Below, piece after piece: positions 7,781 to 16,873 of a stretch of DNA of 26,990 nucleotides. Each line of letters begins with the position of its first letter. The stretch's first letter is position 1. Below the pieces are notes generated by a model, which searched no databases, was not told the origin of the DNA, and worked only from the letters and a program-made list of their open reading frames with translations. The position numbers were made by a program, and so were the translations under genes. This DNA is from CAYVDH01 sp964450355 (lineage in GTDB: Bacteria; Bacteroidota; Bacteroidia; NS11-12g; UBA955), in NCBI GenBank assembly GCA_964450355.1, contig CAYVDH010000025.1:1-26990 (forward strand). The letters are read 5' to 3'.

Positions 7781-8868
7781 GCTACAGCGATTGATTTATT
7801 TTGACCCAATAAATACATGGCATTAAAATGAGATTTAAAAGCATGCAAAAAACTATCGTATTCATTGTATGTTACACCATATTTTGCAGCTAATTCTTTT
7901 ACAATGGGTCTAATTTGAGGATAATGAATATGACTTACTTTAGGAAATAAATGATGTTCAACTTGGAAGTTCAATCCTCCTAGACACCATGATAAAATTT
8001 TATTGTTAGGGCAAAAGTTAAATGTTGTTCTTAATTGATAAATTGCCCAATCTTCATCTATAGACAAAATTCCAGTTTCTTGAGCATCTTCAAAGTGAGC
8101 CCCTTGCACCACATGAGCTAATTGAAAAACCACAGATAACACCAAACTCATGAAATAGTTATAAAACAAATAGCCAACAATGAACTTAGAAAAACCTAAA
8201 AAATAAATAGGTATAGCTATAAAAACAATGACATAATACAATTTGGTTGCCCAAAATAGTACATGATTTAAAAAAGGCATTTTGTTTAACTTAGTAGTAT
8301 GCACTTGATTTAAAAAATACTTTTGAAAATCCATAAAAAAAATCCAAAACAAAGTGGCTATACCATAAAAGAAAAACATACTTAGGTGCTGGAATTTATG
8401 AAATTTATTGTAAGGTTGATTAGGAGACATCCTTAAAAATGGTGGTTTAAAAATATCATCATCAACTCCATCTACGTTGGTATAAGTATGATGCAAAACA
8501 TTGTGTTTAACTTTCCAAAAATAACTATCTGCTCCTAAAAAATTCAAGGAATATCCAAACACATTGTTTACTTGGCTATTGTTACTAAATGCTCCGTGAC
8601 AAGCATCGTGCATAACATTGAACCCAATAAAAGCTTTGAAAGTACCAAACAATGCTAACAAAAGGAATGTAATAAACAAATTTTGAGGAGTATAAAATAC
8701 CAAAACAATGTACAAAACAATCACTAAAGCAAACATTAAAAAGGCTTTAAAAAACAAACCTACATTGCCTCTTTGACTTTGATTGGTGTCTTTAAAATAT
8801 TGTTTTATTCGCTCGTTAAGTTCTATATGGAATTGTTTTTTGTTGTTAGCAAAAGTAATTTGAGGCAT
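7777..8868 (-). CDS. Membrane fatty acid desaturase (acyl-lipid/front-end type)
   Basis: This 363-residue integral membrane di-iron enzyme introduces a double bond into a fatty acyl chain. All three histidine boxes are present: HDACH (87-91), HNVLHH (122-127) and QVEHH (302-306). The Gln in the third box is typical of front-end (delta-5/delta-6-like) and some bacterial acyl-lipid desaturases. There is no fused cytochrome b5 domain. Hydrophobic segments lie around 38-85 and 200-255. A -7-like TATTTTTG lies at 8886-8893. It is probably monocistronic. Regiospecificity cannot be told from sequence alone. Confidence 0.93.
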   Translation of the reverse strand: MPQITFANNKKQFHIELNERIKQYFKDTNQSQRGNVGLFFKAFLMFALVIVLYIVLVFYTPQNLFITFLLLALFGTFKAFIGFNVMHDACHGAFSNNSQVNNVFGYSLNFLGADSYFWKVKHNVLHHTYTNVDGVDDDIFKPPFLRMSPNQPYNKFHKFQHLSMFFFYGIATLFWIFFMDFQKYFLNQVHTTKLNKMPFLNHVLFWATKLYYVIVFIAIPIYFLGFSKFIVGYLFYNYFMSLVLSVVFQLAHVVQGAHFEDAQETGILSIDEDWAIYQLRTTFNFCPNNKILSWCLGGLNFQVEHHLFPKVSHIHYPQIRPIVKELAAKYGVTYNEYDSFLHAFKSHFNAMYLLGQNKSIAVA

Positions 8869-8953
8869 GTTGTTTCAATTTTATGCAAAAATAAATAAAT
8901 TATAATGGATTTTTACGGAAATTAATAATGCTCTGATTTCCTGTAAATTATAG

Positions 8954-9604
8954 CTAATTATTTGTACTATTATCCACTAGAAAAAAATCAATTCCTAACT
9001 CTTGACAGCCGCCATCTGTTTTAATGTTATCACCAATGAGGCAAGCCTCATTGGCATTGCAATTCATCATTTTAAGAGCGTATTCAAAAATCTGGCGATT
9101 TGGCTTCTCAATGCCTACTTCTTCAGAAGTGATGATATAAAAGAAATACTTAGATAATTTTAATTTTTTAATTTTAAGCATTTGAACATCTGTAGTTAAA
9201 TCAGTAATGATTGCTAATTTTACATTTTCAGATTTCAACTCTTCAATTAAGTTTTTTGCTAAAGGATTCCATTCCATTTTTTCTACAAAAGAACTCCAAT
9301 AATACTGATGAAAATCGTAAGCTTTATCAATGTATTCATTTAAATTTAAATTCTCAAGCATGACTTTAAAATACAGCAATCTGCTATGACTAGACGCTTG
9401 TCCATGTAATTGATGGTGTACTTTCTTACGAGCTAAATCATACTCTATGAACAAAGAATCAATATCCAATTTTGACCAAAAACTAAACTCATTTAAAGAT
9501 ATATCTAAAGCATATGTATGGCAAGTTTGGTATTCATACAAGGTATTGTCCAAATCAAAAAAAACAACTTTGTATTTCGTTAAATTTTCTTTTTTTGGAA
9601 ACAT
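8954..9604 (-). CDS. HAD-superfamily hydrolase (YjjG/5'-nucleotidase-like phosphatase)
   Basis: A 216-residue haloacid dehalogenase phosphatase. Motif I is FFDLDNT, with nucleophile Asp17 and general acid Asp19. Motif II is IITDLTT with Thr134, motif III is EKPNRQIF with Lys167, and motif IV is IGDNIKTD with Asp192 and Asp197. The helical cap between motifs I and II makes it subfamily I, resembling the pyrimidine 5'-nucleotidase YjjG, but the substrate is uncertain. It starts 8 nt after the tpiA stop and is presumably the last gene of a GlmU-like/tpiA/HAD transcript. Confidence 0.88.
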   Translation of the reverse strand: MFPKKENLTKYKVVFFDLDNTLYEYQTCHTYALDISLNEFSFWSKLDIDSLFIEYDLARKKVHHQLHGQASSHSRLLYFKVMLENLNLNEYIDKAYDFHQYYWSSFVEKMEWNPLAKNLIEELKSENVKLAIITDLTTDVQMLKIKKLKLSKYFFYIITSEEVGIEKPNRQIFEYALKMMNCNANEACLIGDNIKTDGGCQELGIDFFLVDNSTNN

Positions 9605-9612
9605 CCTATATT

Positions 9613-10374
9613 TTAATTTATTGATTTTGCAATGTCTATAAAGCTTCTAGAATTGAGAGCAGCACCACCTATTAACCCCCCATCTATATCACTCATCCCA
9701 AATAATTCCTTAGCATTCTCTGGTTTTACACTCCCACCGTATAGAATGGAACTAGAATTAGCAGTATTTTCATCGCTTAGTTCTGCAATTATTTTTCTGA
9801 TGTGTATGTGCATTTCATTGGCTTGTTCAGCACTTGCAGTAACTCCTGTACCAATAGCCCATACAGGCTCATAAGCAAAAACTACTTTTGAAATTTGTTG
9901 GTGAGTTAAACCATTTAATCCAATTTTTAATTGATTTTCTACCACTTTAAAATGTTGACCATTGTTTCTTTCTTCCAATGTTTCACCTATACAATAATAA
10001 GGAATCATTTCTTTGGACAACATGGTTTTAATTTTAGCTTGGCATGATTCATTGGTTTCATTGTAATATTGTCTTCGTTCACTGTGTCCTATTAAAACAA
10101 TATTAATACCTACAGACAATAACATATCAGCTGAAACTTCACCAGTGAATGCTCCTTGAATATTTTCATTTACATTTTGACTTCCAATTTCTATTTTAGA
10201 ATTTCTCAATTGTATTCCAAGTGAATGAAGATGAATAAATGGAGGGAAAACCACCAATTTTATATCATTGGTTATTTCACTTTCTGCCATGGTTCTAATC
10301 TCTTGCGCTAAACCTTGACCTTCAACAAAGGTTTTGTGCATTTTCCAATTACCTGCTACTATTTTTTGTCTCAT
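9613..10374 (-). CDS. tpiA: Triosephosphate isomerase
   Basis: TpiA interconverts dihydroxyacetone phosphate and glyceraldehyde 3-phosphate in glycolysis and gluconeogenesis. The 253-residue length is standard. Key residues are in place: Asn9 and Lys11 in AGNWKMHKT, His97 in IGHSERR, Glu169 in AYEPVWAIGTG with the mobile loop 6 at 173-177, and phosphate-binding YGGSVKPEN (212-220). It lies 15 nt downstream of the GlmU-like gene and 8 nt upstream of the HAD phosphatase on the same strand. Confidence 0.99.
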   Translation of the reverse strand: MRQKIVAGNWKMHKTFVEGQGLAQEIRTMAESEITNDIKLVVFPPFIHLHSLGIQLRNSKIEIGSQNVNENIQGAFTGEVSADMLLSVGINIVLIGHSERRQYYNETNESCQAKIKTMLSKEMIPYYCIGETLEERNNGQHFKVVENQLKIGLNGLTHQQISKVVFAYEPVWAIGTGVTASAEQANEMHIHIRKIIAELSDENTANSSSILYGGSVKPENAKELFGMSDIDGGLIGGAALNSRSFIDIAKSIN

Positions 10375-10389
10375 TATATTCTTTATTTT

Positions 10390-11550
10390 TTAATTATTTT
10401 CCCAGCTGCGGTATTTTTTTTCTTCGTTAAAAATTTGTTGCATCATTTTTTTCTCAAATTCAGTCAAATTTAAGCCTCGCCTTTCCATCGCTAAGTTAGC
10501 TGTTTTATATGCTTTTTCAGGGGTATATGTTTCAAATCCTGCTGCGCCTCCCCAACTAAAAGACGGGATAAAGTTGCGAGGAAATCCTGAACCAAAGATG
10601 TTTGCTGAAATTCCAACAACAGTTCCAGTATTAAACATGGTATTGATTCCACATTTGCTGTGATCTCCTAAAATTAATCCACAAAATTGCAAGCCAGTTT
10701 TTTCAAAATTTTCGGTGTTGTAATTCCAAAGTTTTACTTGTTCGTAATTGTTTTTCAAATTGCTGTTGTTAGAGTCAGCTCCAATATTACACCATTCGCC
10801 AATCACTGAATTGCCAATAAAACCATCATGCGCTTTGTTTGAATACCCAAAAAACACTGAATTATTGATTTCACCACCAACTTTACAATGTGGACCAATG
10901 CTTGTATTGCTGTATATTTTAGCCCCCATTTTTAGGGTTGAATGCTGCCCTAAATAGAATGGACCTCTAACCATGCATCCTTCCATCACTTCACTATCAA
11001 TATCTAAAAAAATGGGCCCATCCGTTGTATTAAAAAAAGAAGCCTCGGCTTTAGCTCCATTAGCTAAATATACTTTGTGATTTCCAATGATTTTATTGGT
11101 ATCGCTTAATTCTATCATTTCTGTTGATTGAATTAAATATTTAAAATCTTTAATCAATTCTTTGCCACAAAGTGAAAAAACATCAAAATTGCGTTTTAGC
11201 ATTAAAACTTCTTCTACTTGTTTGATTACATTTGGGGCTTCATTATAAGCAATCACTATTGAATCTTTTGCTAATGCTTCACCTTTTGATAAATTTTTAA
11301 TTTGATTAACAATATCAACATTAGGTAAAAGACGGCTATTTATATACAAAACATTGTCTAATGAGGGTAATTCATATTTTTCTTGTAATGTATCATTGGT
11401 TTTGTAGTATATTTTTGATTCAAATTCAAATTTCCATTTTTCAGCAATAGTTAATGCACCTACTCTTATATCTGCTGCTGAACGCAAATATGTAAATGGT
11501 CTTAAGTGACTAACTTCGTCATCATCAAATAATACAATGTTTAAATTCAT
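10390..11550 (-). CDS. GlmU-like sugar-phosphate nucleotidyltransferase with hexapeptide acyltransferase domain
   Basis: This 386-residue protein matches what I recall of the alternative bacterial GlmU family common in Bacteroidota: an N-terminal nucleotidyltransferase-like domain (1 to about 165, opening IVLFDDDEVSHLRPFTYLRSAADIR) and a C-terminal left-handed beta-helix of hexapeptide repeats (about 170-330; for example GPFYLGQHSTLKMGAKIYSN). The R-x13-K pattern of canonical GlmU is not evident, so activity differs or uses other residues. The likely role is making UDP-N-acetylglucosamine or a related nucleotide sugar for cell envelope synthesis. It leads a tight gene group with tpiA, and is separated from rpmE2 upstream by a terminator. 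Confidence 0.85.
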   Translation of the reverse strand: MNLNIVLFDDDEVSHLRPFTYLRSAADIRVGALTIAEKWKFEFESKIYYKTNDTLQEKYELPSLDNVLYINSRLLPNVDIVNQIKNLSKGEALAKDSIVIAYNEAPNVIKQVEEVLMLKRNFDVFSLCGKELIKDFKYLIQSTEMIELSDTNKIIGNHKVYLANGAKAEASFFNTTDGPIFLDIDSEVMEGCMVRGPFYLGQHSTLKMGAKIYSNTSIGPHCKVGGEINNSVFFGYSNKAHDGFIGNSVIGEWCNIGADSNNSNLKNNYEQVKLWNYNTENFEKTGLQFCGLILGDHSKCGINTMFNTGTVVGISANIFGSGFPRNFIPSFSWGGAAGFETYTPEKAYKTANLAMERRGLNLTEFEKKMMQQIFNEEKKYRSWENN

Positions 11551-11602
11551 TTTATTTTGTCTTATGCAAATAAAAGTAAAACCATCATCTTTTTAAAAAC
11601 AA

Positions 11603-11633
11603 AAAATCCTGTTTTGGTTAAAAACAGGATTTT
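11603..11633 (-). terminator. Rho-independent terminator after rpmE2
   Basis: AAAATCCTGTTTT (11603-11615) pairs with AAAACAGGATTTT (11621-11633) around a GGTTA loop. On the minus strand the hairpin is followed by a T-rich tail (complement of 11591-11606). It lies between the rpmE2 stop and the GlmU-like start, so rpmE2 is probably transcribed alone. Confidence 0.88.
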
Positions 11634-11656
11634 GTATTAAAACCATAGTTAATGGA

Positions 11657-11905
11657 TTATTTTTTTTCGTAACGTTTACGGAATTTCTCAACTCTACCTG
11701 CTGTATCAACAAGAGTTTGTTTTCCTGTAAAGAAAGGATGGCTTTTATCAGAAATCTCTAATTTGAAAAGTGGATATTCATTGCCATCTTCCCATTTAAT
11801 TGTTTCTTTTGTCTCTACACAACTGCGAGTAAGAAAAGAATAATCACTTGATAAATCTTTAAATACTACAAATCTATATGTGCTTGGGTGAATGCCTTCT
11901 TTCAT
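11657..11905 (-). CDS. rpmE2: 50S ribosomal protein L31, type B
   Basis: An 82-residue L31 of the type B (YkgM/RpmE2) class. It begins MKEGIHPSTYRFVVFKD and contains SHPFFTGKQTLVDTAGRVEKF, the conserved L31 core. It lacks the CxxC zinc-binding pairs of type A L31; the only cysteine is in TRSCVET. Type B L31 serves as the zinc-independent form. It has its own strong promoter and terminator. Confidence 0.97.
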   Translation of the reverse strand: MKEGIHPSTYRFVVFKDLSSDYSFLTRSCVETKETIKWEDGNEYPLFKLEISDKSHPFFTGKQTLVDTAGRVEKFRKRYEKK

Positions 11906-11927
11906 AACTGTATATTTTTTGGGATTG

Positions 11928-11958
11928 CAAAGGTAATTACTTTTTTAACAAAATCAAA
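11928..11958 (-). promoter_or_regulatory. rpmE2 promoter (Bacteroidota -33/-7 type)
   Basis: On the minus strand a -33 TTTG (11955-11958) and a -7 TACCTTTG (11928-11935) are separated by 19 nt. The -7 box and the following CAATCCC closely match the two rrn promoters at the window's left end. The predicted leader is about 20 nt. Confidence 0.7.
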
Positions 11959-11971
11959 TATTTTTTAGAAA

Positions 11972-13630
11972 TCAATAGTTAAACTGCTTTAAATCTGCAT
12001 TTAACCTCACTCCTAATTGATAAAAACTCATCTGTTTTGAATTATTTATCTGAAAATTGAACCTAGCGTCTATCCATAAATTGTGTTTAAGCATGTAGGA
12101 CAAACTCAATTCCGTGATTAAACGATTTCTTTTATCACCCATCAACATTTTTGATTCATTGTTGGTTGCTCTGGTGTTGTAATTTCTTAAAATATTGCTC
12201 CCATAATTTCTGCCATTTATTGAACTGTCTTTGCCCTGAGTTACATAAATGAAGGTAAGAGTTGAATACAATTTCTTAAAAGCCACATATTTTATTTCAG
12301 ATACTATTTCACTGAAATTAGCCCCTAATGGATGAGCTAATGCTTGATTAAAATGTGAGTAACTTTGCGAACTGCGGTAATGAGAATAGGTATAAGGCCT
12401 TGCACTGTTGTATTCTAATAAAACATCTAGATGTTTAATTTTTGCTAAATTAAAGGCCCTAATTCCCAACTGATAAGCGTATTTATTGCCCCACCAATTT
12501 GGATTTGTTTTCAATTGTTTTAAGCTGAATTCATCAAGTACAAATTGGCCATACACCATGTATTTAAACCTAGGACTCCATTGAAAATCTATAGCCATAA
12601 GACTATTGTCTCTGCTACCTAAATTAGACTCTACGGCTCTGTAAAAAATTACTGGGTTTAAATAATTTAAATCGTATTGATTCCCTTGAATGCTGTCTTT
12701 TCTATCAAAAATCACCATTTCGTTGATACCAAATGACAAATTTCTTAATGGATTAAAACTCAATCTGTGAAAGGCTCCATATTTTTTACCAAATAAAGTA
12801 TTCCCTAGTATTTGATAATTGTCTGTAAATTGAGTAAATAAATTTTGATAATGAAAGCGCCCCACATCTGTATTTAATTTTAAAAATAAATATTGAGGTG
12901 CAAAATCACTTAAAATTAAAGATCTATAACCATTGCCTATCTTGTGTTTATCGTGTCCAAATTTAAACTTAATGTGTCCTTTGGCAGCATTAAAAGTAAC
13001 ATAAGCCCTTGCTTGAAAATAATCTATGGCTCCTTTGTTTTTAAATTTCTTAAAAAACAATTCATTAGGAACAAAGTTAAATGAATCCTGCAATTGTTGG
13101 TATGGCTTGGAAAACAAGGCTTGATTTTCTGTAAATAAGGAATAAAATCCCACTCCATTTGTTTTCCCTCCAATGACTCCAAATATCTCTGCCCCCCTGG
13201 TGTTTTGAAAAATTTGATTATTTGTCTCAGATTCTTTTCCAATTTGAGCATTTAATACTGGATTAACTACCAAAACATTGTCAAAATCTTTGAAAGCATA
13301 AAATGCTGAAGGGTATTTGTATATGGATTTAAAACAATTTCCTAAATTCCTTTTGCTTTCTAAAGCTAAATTATCATTGTTAATATAATCAATATTGTGA
13401 CCACTCCCATTAGCTTCAATTATATCTATGTATTTATGCGAATTGGTATCTTTAAAAGCAATTCCTCTGGAATAAACATCTGGCACCCAAGTTAGTCTAT
13501 GAAAACTCCCCCCATAATAGGTTCTCATCATTTGATATTCTCCAAAACTTGAGCTTGGATAAAAAACAGATTGAGCATTTAAATTTAAAATAAAAATACA
13601 GGATAAAAGCAGAGTTATTTGTCTCATCAT
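11972..13630 (-). CDS. Outer-membrane beta-barrel protein, Wzi/RemB-like
   Basis: A 552-residue exported protein. A signal peptide (MMRQITLLLSCIFILNLNA, cleaved near residue 19) precedes a body of alternating aromatic/polar strands and the terminal strand LGVRLNADLKQFNY, as in outer-membrane barrels. FKFGHDKHKIGNGYRSLILSD resembles the signature of the Wzi capsule-assembly family, which includes the Flavobacterium gliding protein RemB. The function here is unknown; surface polysaccharide attachment or gliding-related roles are possible. A -7-like TAGATTTG (13644-13651) sits 14 nt upstream of the start. The start uses the first of two adjacent ATG codons. Confidence 0.7.
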   Translation of the reverse strand: MMRQITLLLSCIFILNLNAQSVFYPSSSFGEYQMMRTYYGGSFHRLTWVPDVYSRGIAFKDTNSHKYIDIIEANGSGHNIDYINNDNLALESKRNLGNCFKSIYKYPSAFYAFKDFDNVLVVNPVLNAQIGKESETNNQIFQNTRGAEIFGVIGGKTNGVGFYSLFTENQALFSKPYQQLQDSFNFVPNELFFKKFKNKGAIDYFQARAYVTFNAAKGHIKFKFGHDKHKIGNGYRSLILSDFAPQYLFLKLNTDVGRFHYQNLFTQFTDNYQILGNTLFGKKYGAFHRLSFNPLRNLSFGINEMVIFDRKDSIQGNQYDLNYLNPVIFYRAVESNLGSRDNSLMAIDFQWSPRFKYMVYGQFVLDEFSLKQLKTNPNWWGNKYAYQLGIRAFNLAKIKHLDVLLEYNSARPYTYSHYRSSQSYSHFNQALAHPLGANFSEIVSEIKYVAFKKLYSTLTFIYVTQGKDSSINGRNYGSNILRNYNTRATNNESKMLMGDKRNRLITELSLSYMLKHNLWIDARFNFQINNSKQMSFYQLGVRLNADLKQFNY

Positions 13631-13666
13631 TTTATAGATGATACAAATCTAATTAAAAATTAGGTC

Positions 13667-14863
13667 TTATTTTAAAAATGGATTTGACCATTTTTTATCT
13701 ATGTAAACATTCGTACCCGATAAAGTTTTCAAAAATGCAATAACAGCATTCACTTCTGGAGCTGTTAATTGAAGTTTTTGACCTACTCCTCCTGGTGTTA
13801 ATCTTGGATCGAGATTCGTATTACCTGGAGCAATTACTATGGTTCCGTAATGCCCAATTGCAGCTTGTAATGTTTTAATCGCTCCAGTGTGCATCATTGG
13901 ACCATTTGGCTCTCCATTTACATTTACTAAATCTCTCAATGAAGGGGCTCTTGTATTAGTAATATCAATACCTGAACCAGAAATAGTTCCAATTATTCCG
14001 TTGTTTCTAGTGTTTGGATCAATATCAAATTCAGGTGCGCCATGACAGCCACCACAACCCAATCCTCCAGCAGTTCTATTTCCATTAGCATCAAAAACAG
14101 GAGGAGCTAAAAACAAGCCTTTGCCCATGTTTTCTTGGTTGGTAAAATTTGGGAAATTAACATTGTCTGCATTCACTTGAGCTCTTCCTGCATCGAATTT
14201 AGAATCGAATGATTGAATGCTTCGAATGAATTGCGATAAACACTCTTGAAGTTTAACTTCTGTTATGTCAGTATTTCCATAGGCAAAGTTAAATAACTCA
14301 TTGTAGTAATTAATAGCTTTAAGTTTAGTAATTAATGTGTTGATGTCGGGTCTTCCAGATTGTCCACTGAATCCCATTTCAGCGTGATCTTGTATGGGCC
14401 TAGTAGTTTGCGCTTCGAGAGTTGCAGCTCTTTCATCCCAAAAGAATTTAGCCTCATTAGCAAATCTGGCATTGATTAATCTCATTGAATGTCTGCCAGT
14501 AGTACCACCACTTACTCCTTTGCTAGCCACCGAAGTATCGCTGAAAGCAAACTGTTGTTGATGGCAGCTTGAACATGAAATGCTGTTGTCGATGCTTAAA
14601 TTTTTATCATAAAACAACACTCTACCTAAAGTCGCTTTTTTGTTATCAATTGCATTAGCCCCAGTGTTATCTTTATTTATGTATGTTGGTTTAGATTGAT
14701 TCGAATAATTTTCTAACTGATTTAAATTAATGTTAGTCCCAAAAAACTGACTTAATACAGTGCTTATATTGTCTTGATTGTTGTTGGTTTCTGTTTTTTT
14801 ACAACTTACAAATACCATGATTGCAAGAATCAACAGTGCAATTGTGAATTTTATTTTTATCAT
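13667..14863 (-). CDS. Di-haem cytochrome c peroxidase, lipoprotein (CcpA/MauG family)
   Basis: This 398-residue protein has two c-type haem motifs, CSSCH (97-101) and CGGCH (270-274), as in bacterial di-haem cytochrome c peroxidases that reduce hydrogen peroxide in the periplasm. GPMMHTGAIKTLQAAIGHYG (321-340) supplies likely axial Met residues for the C-terminal haem. I chose the ATG at 14861-14863 because it directly begins a lipoprotein signal (MIKIKFTIALLILAIMVFVSC, lipid Cys21); a longer reading frame to 14920 adds 19 residues overlapping dnaG that fit no signal peptide. It follows dnaG by 49 nt. The electron donor is not encoded nearby. A MauG-like oxidase role is an alternative. Confidence 0.92.
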   Translation of the reverse strand: MIKIKFTIALLILAIMVFVSCKKTETNNNQDNISTVLSQFFGTNINLNQLENYSNQSKPTYINKDNTGANAIDNKKATLGRVLFYDKNLSIDNSISCSSCHQQQFAFSDTSVASKGVSGGTTGRHSMRLINARFANEAKFFWDERAATLEAQTTRPIQDHAEMGFSGQSGRPDINTLITKLKAINYYNELFNFAYGNTDITEVKLQECLSQFIRSIQSFDSKFDAGRAQVNADNVNFPNFTNQENMGKGLFLAPPVFDANGNRTAGGLGCGGCHGAPEFDIDPNTRNNGIIGTISGSGIDITNTRAPSLRDLVNVNGEPNGPMMHTGAIKTLQAAIGHYGTIVIAPGNTNLDPRLTPGGVGQKLQLTAPEVNAVIAFLKTLSGTNVYIDKKWSNPFLK

Positions 14864-14912
14864 ATTTATATTAGACTTAAGTATTTTAAAAAGGTTTAAT
14901 CTTGAAAAAAAA

Positions 14913-16823
14913 TTATACAACTACTGCTCCTAAAATATTGGCTATTGAATTTTTCACTTCCAATAATTGCATGTGGTAATGGGTGTGATTTAATTTTTGA
15001 TGTTCAGTTTCTGAAGTTGACAATTCTTCAAGATTGAGATGAATTAACTTCTCTAGTTTCCTTAATTTCAAAAACAAGAAAACAGATTGTAAATCCCTTA
15101 TGTAATTTTCTTTTTCAAGTTTGATTACCTTTCCATTGTCTTTCCAATAGGGGCTTAATTCATATTTTTCTGTTAAAAAATCAGCAGCTAATTTTCTTAT
15201 TTCACTGTTTTGATGGTTGATGAAAAATTGCTCATCCAATTGCAAATGATTGTTTACTTCATCTTTTACTTCAGCAATAATGGAATTATACAATTCATTG
15301 TTAATTGTTAATGCTTCATCTTCTTCTAACTCTTTGAATATAAAATCTACAACGGTAGCATTTTCTTGGAATTTTTGAAAACCATTTTGTATTAAAATTC
15401 TGATTAAATTTTTTTCTTGTTCTTCGCCAGCATGGTAATTATCTACTTGAGGAATTTCAGTTTGTAATATGTCTTGAATTTCTCTTTCAATGTTTTGAGG
15501 AATAGAATCACCGTTATTTTTTCTTATTTTATCTACTTCAACAGAAAGCAAACGTTCGTCCATATCCACCAATTTACTGCATTCTCTTACATAGGATGCT
15601 CTTTTTAAGTTGTCTGGAATTAAGGCTATGCTTTGAATTAAATTCTTAACAGCTTCTGTTTTTTTGATTGGGTCATTATTGACATCAGCAAAAAGCAAAT
15701 CTATTTTAAATAATATAAAATCTTTGCTGTTGTTGTCTAAATATTTTTTAAACCCATCTGCTCCTAATTTATGGCAATACGAATCAGGGTCTTCGCCATC
15801 GGGGAAGCTAACACATCTAACATTTAATCCTTGTTGCAAAATTAAATCAATTCCTCTGAGTGAGGCTTTAATTCCTGCAAAATCTCCATCATAAAGAACA
15901 GTTACGTTTTCAGAAAATCTTTTTATTAATTTAATTTGTCCTTCAGTAAGAGCTGTTCCCGAGGAGGCTACTACATTATTAATACCCGCTTGATGCAACG
16001 TAATTACATCGGTATATCCTTCTACTAAATAACAATTATTAATCTGTTTTATTGATTTTTTTGCTTGAAATATTCCGTATAAAACTTGACTTTTGTGATA
16101 TACATCGGTTTCAGGAGAATTTAAATATTTAGGGGATTTGTCTTCTTTCACTAATTGACGACCGCCAAAGGCAATTACTCTTCCTGTTAAATCGTGTATT
16201 GGGAAAATGACACGATGACGAAACAAATCAAAATATGAATTTCTTTCTTCATTTTTTTTTATTAGTCCTGCATTGACAAAGTAATCTAAATTAAATTTGT
16301 TTTCAATTGCCTTACTGACTAAAGCATCCCAAGATTGTGGGGAATAACCCAATTCAAACTCATTGATGGTTTGTTGGGTAAAACCTCTTTCTCGGAAGTA
16401 AGTATCAGCTACTAATTTACCTTCTTGCTCATTTAATTTTTCAACAAAAAAATCTTTTGCAAATTTTAAGCTGATGTATAGAGACTCTCTGTTTTTTTGA
16501 GCTTCATCGTATTCTTCTTTATTGATAGAAACATCTTCTTCAAGAGCAATGTTGTATTTAGCTGCTAATTGTTTAATGGCATCAGAAAAAGATAAATTAT
16601 CGTGTTCCATTAAAAAACTCACAGAGTTACCTGCCTTTCCACAGCCAAAGCATTTATAAATTCCTTTGGCAGGAGAAACAGTAAATGAAGGAGTTTTTTC
16701 ATCATGAAATGGGCAACGACCCAATAAATTTGCCCCTCTTTTTTTTAGAGCAATGTAGTCACCAACTACCTCATCTATGGCAGCAGCATTAATAACGGCC
16801 TCTATGCTATGACGTTTTATCAA
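14913..16823 (-). CDS. dnaG: DNA primase
   Basis: DnaG synthesises RNA primers at the replication fork. The 636-residue protein has the CHC2 zinc domain (Cys37, His40, Cys58, Cys61), the catalytic RNA polymerase core with GRVIAFGGRQL (214-224), and a TOPRIM domain with EGYTD (268-272) and DGDFAG (312-317). The C-terminal part (about 440-636) is weakly conserved and would hold the helicase-interaction region. The start codon is TTG (16821-16823). Upstream in frame there is only ATT before a TAA, and the first internal Met (72) lies beyond the zinc domain. It follows tig by 50 nt. Confidence 0.97.
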   Translation of the reverse strand: MIKRHSIEAVINAAAIDEVVGDYIALKKRGANLLGRCPFHDEKTPSFTVSPAKGIYKCFGCGKAGNSVSFLMEHDNLSFSDAIKQLAAKYNIALEEDVSINKEEYDEAQKNRESLYISLKFAKDFFVEKLNEQEGKLVADTYFRERGFTQQTINEFELGYSPQSWDALVSKAIENKFNLDYFVNAGLIKKNEERNSYFDLFRHRVIFPIHDLTGRVIAFGGRQLVKEDKSPKYLNSPETDVYHKSQVLYGIFQAKKSIKQINNCYLVEGYTDVITLHQAGINNVVASSGTALTEGQIKLIKRFSENVTVLYDGDFAGIKASLRGIDLILQQGLNVRCVSFPDGEDPDSYCHKLGADGFKKYLDNNSKDFILFKIDLLFADVNNDPIKKTEAVKNLIQSIALIPDNLKRASYVRECSKLVDMDERLLSVEVDKIRKNNGDSIPQNIEREIQDILQTEIPQVDNYHAGEEQEKNLIRILIQNGFQKFQENATVVDFIFKELEEDEALTINNELYNSIIAEVKDEVNNHLQLDEQFFINHQNSEIRKLAADFLTEKYELSPYWKDNGKVIKLEKENYIRDLQSVFLFLKLRKLEKLIHLNLEELSTSETEHQKLNHTHYHMQLLEVKNSIANILGAVVV

Positions 16824-16873
16824 AGTATTGGAGGGCGCAATTTAATTAAAAAATAAAATAATTAAAACCTCAA

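Noticed and set aside
14864..14920. A longer start for the cytochrome c peroxidase (ATG at 14920).
   Set aside because: The extra 19 residues overlap the dnaG end and would bury the lipoprotein signal, which begins exactly at the ATG at 14863.
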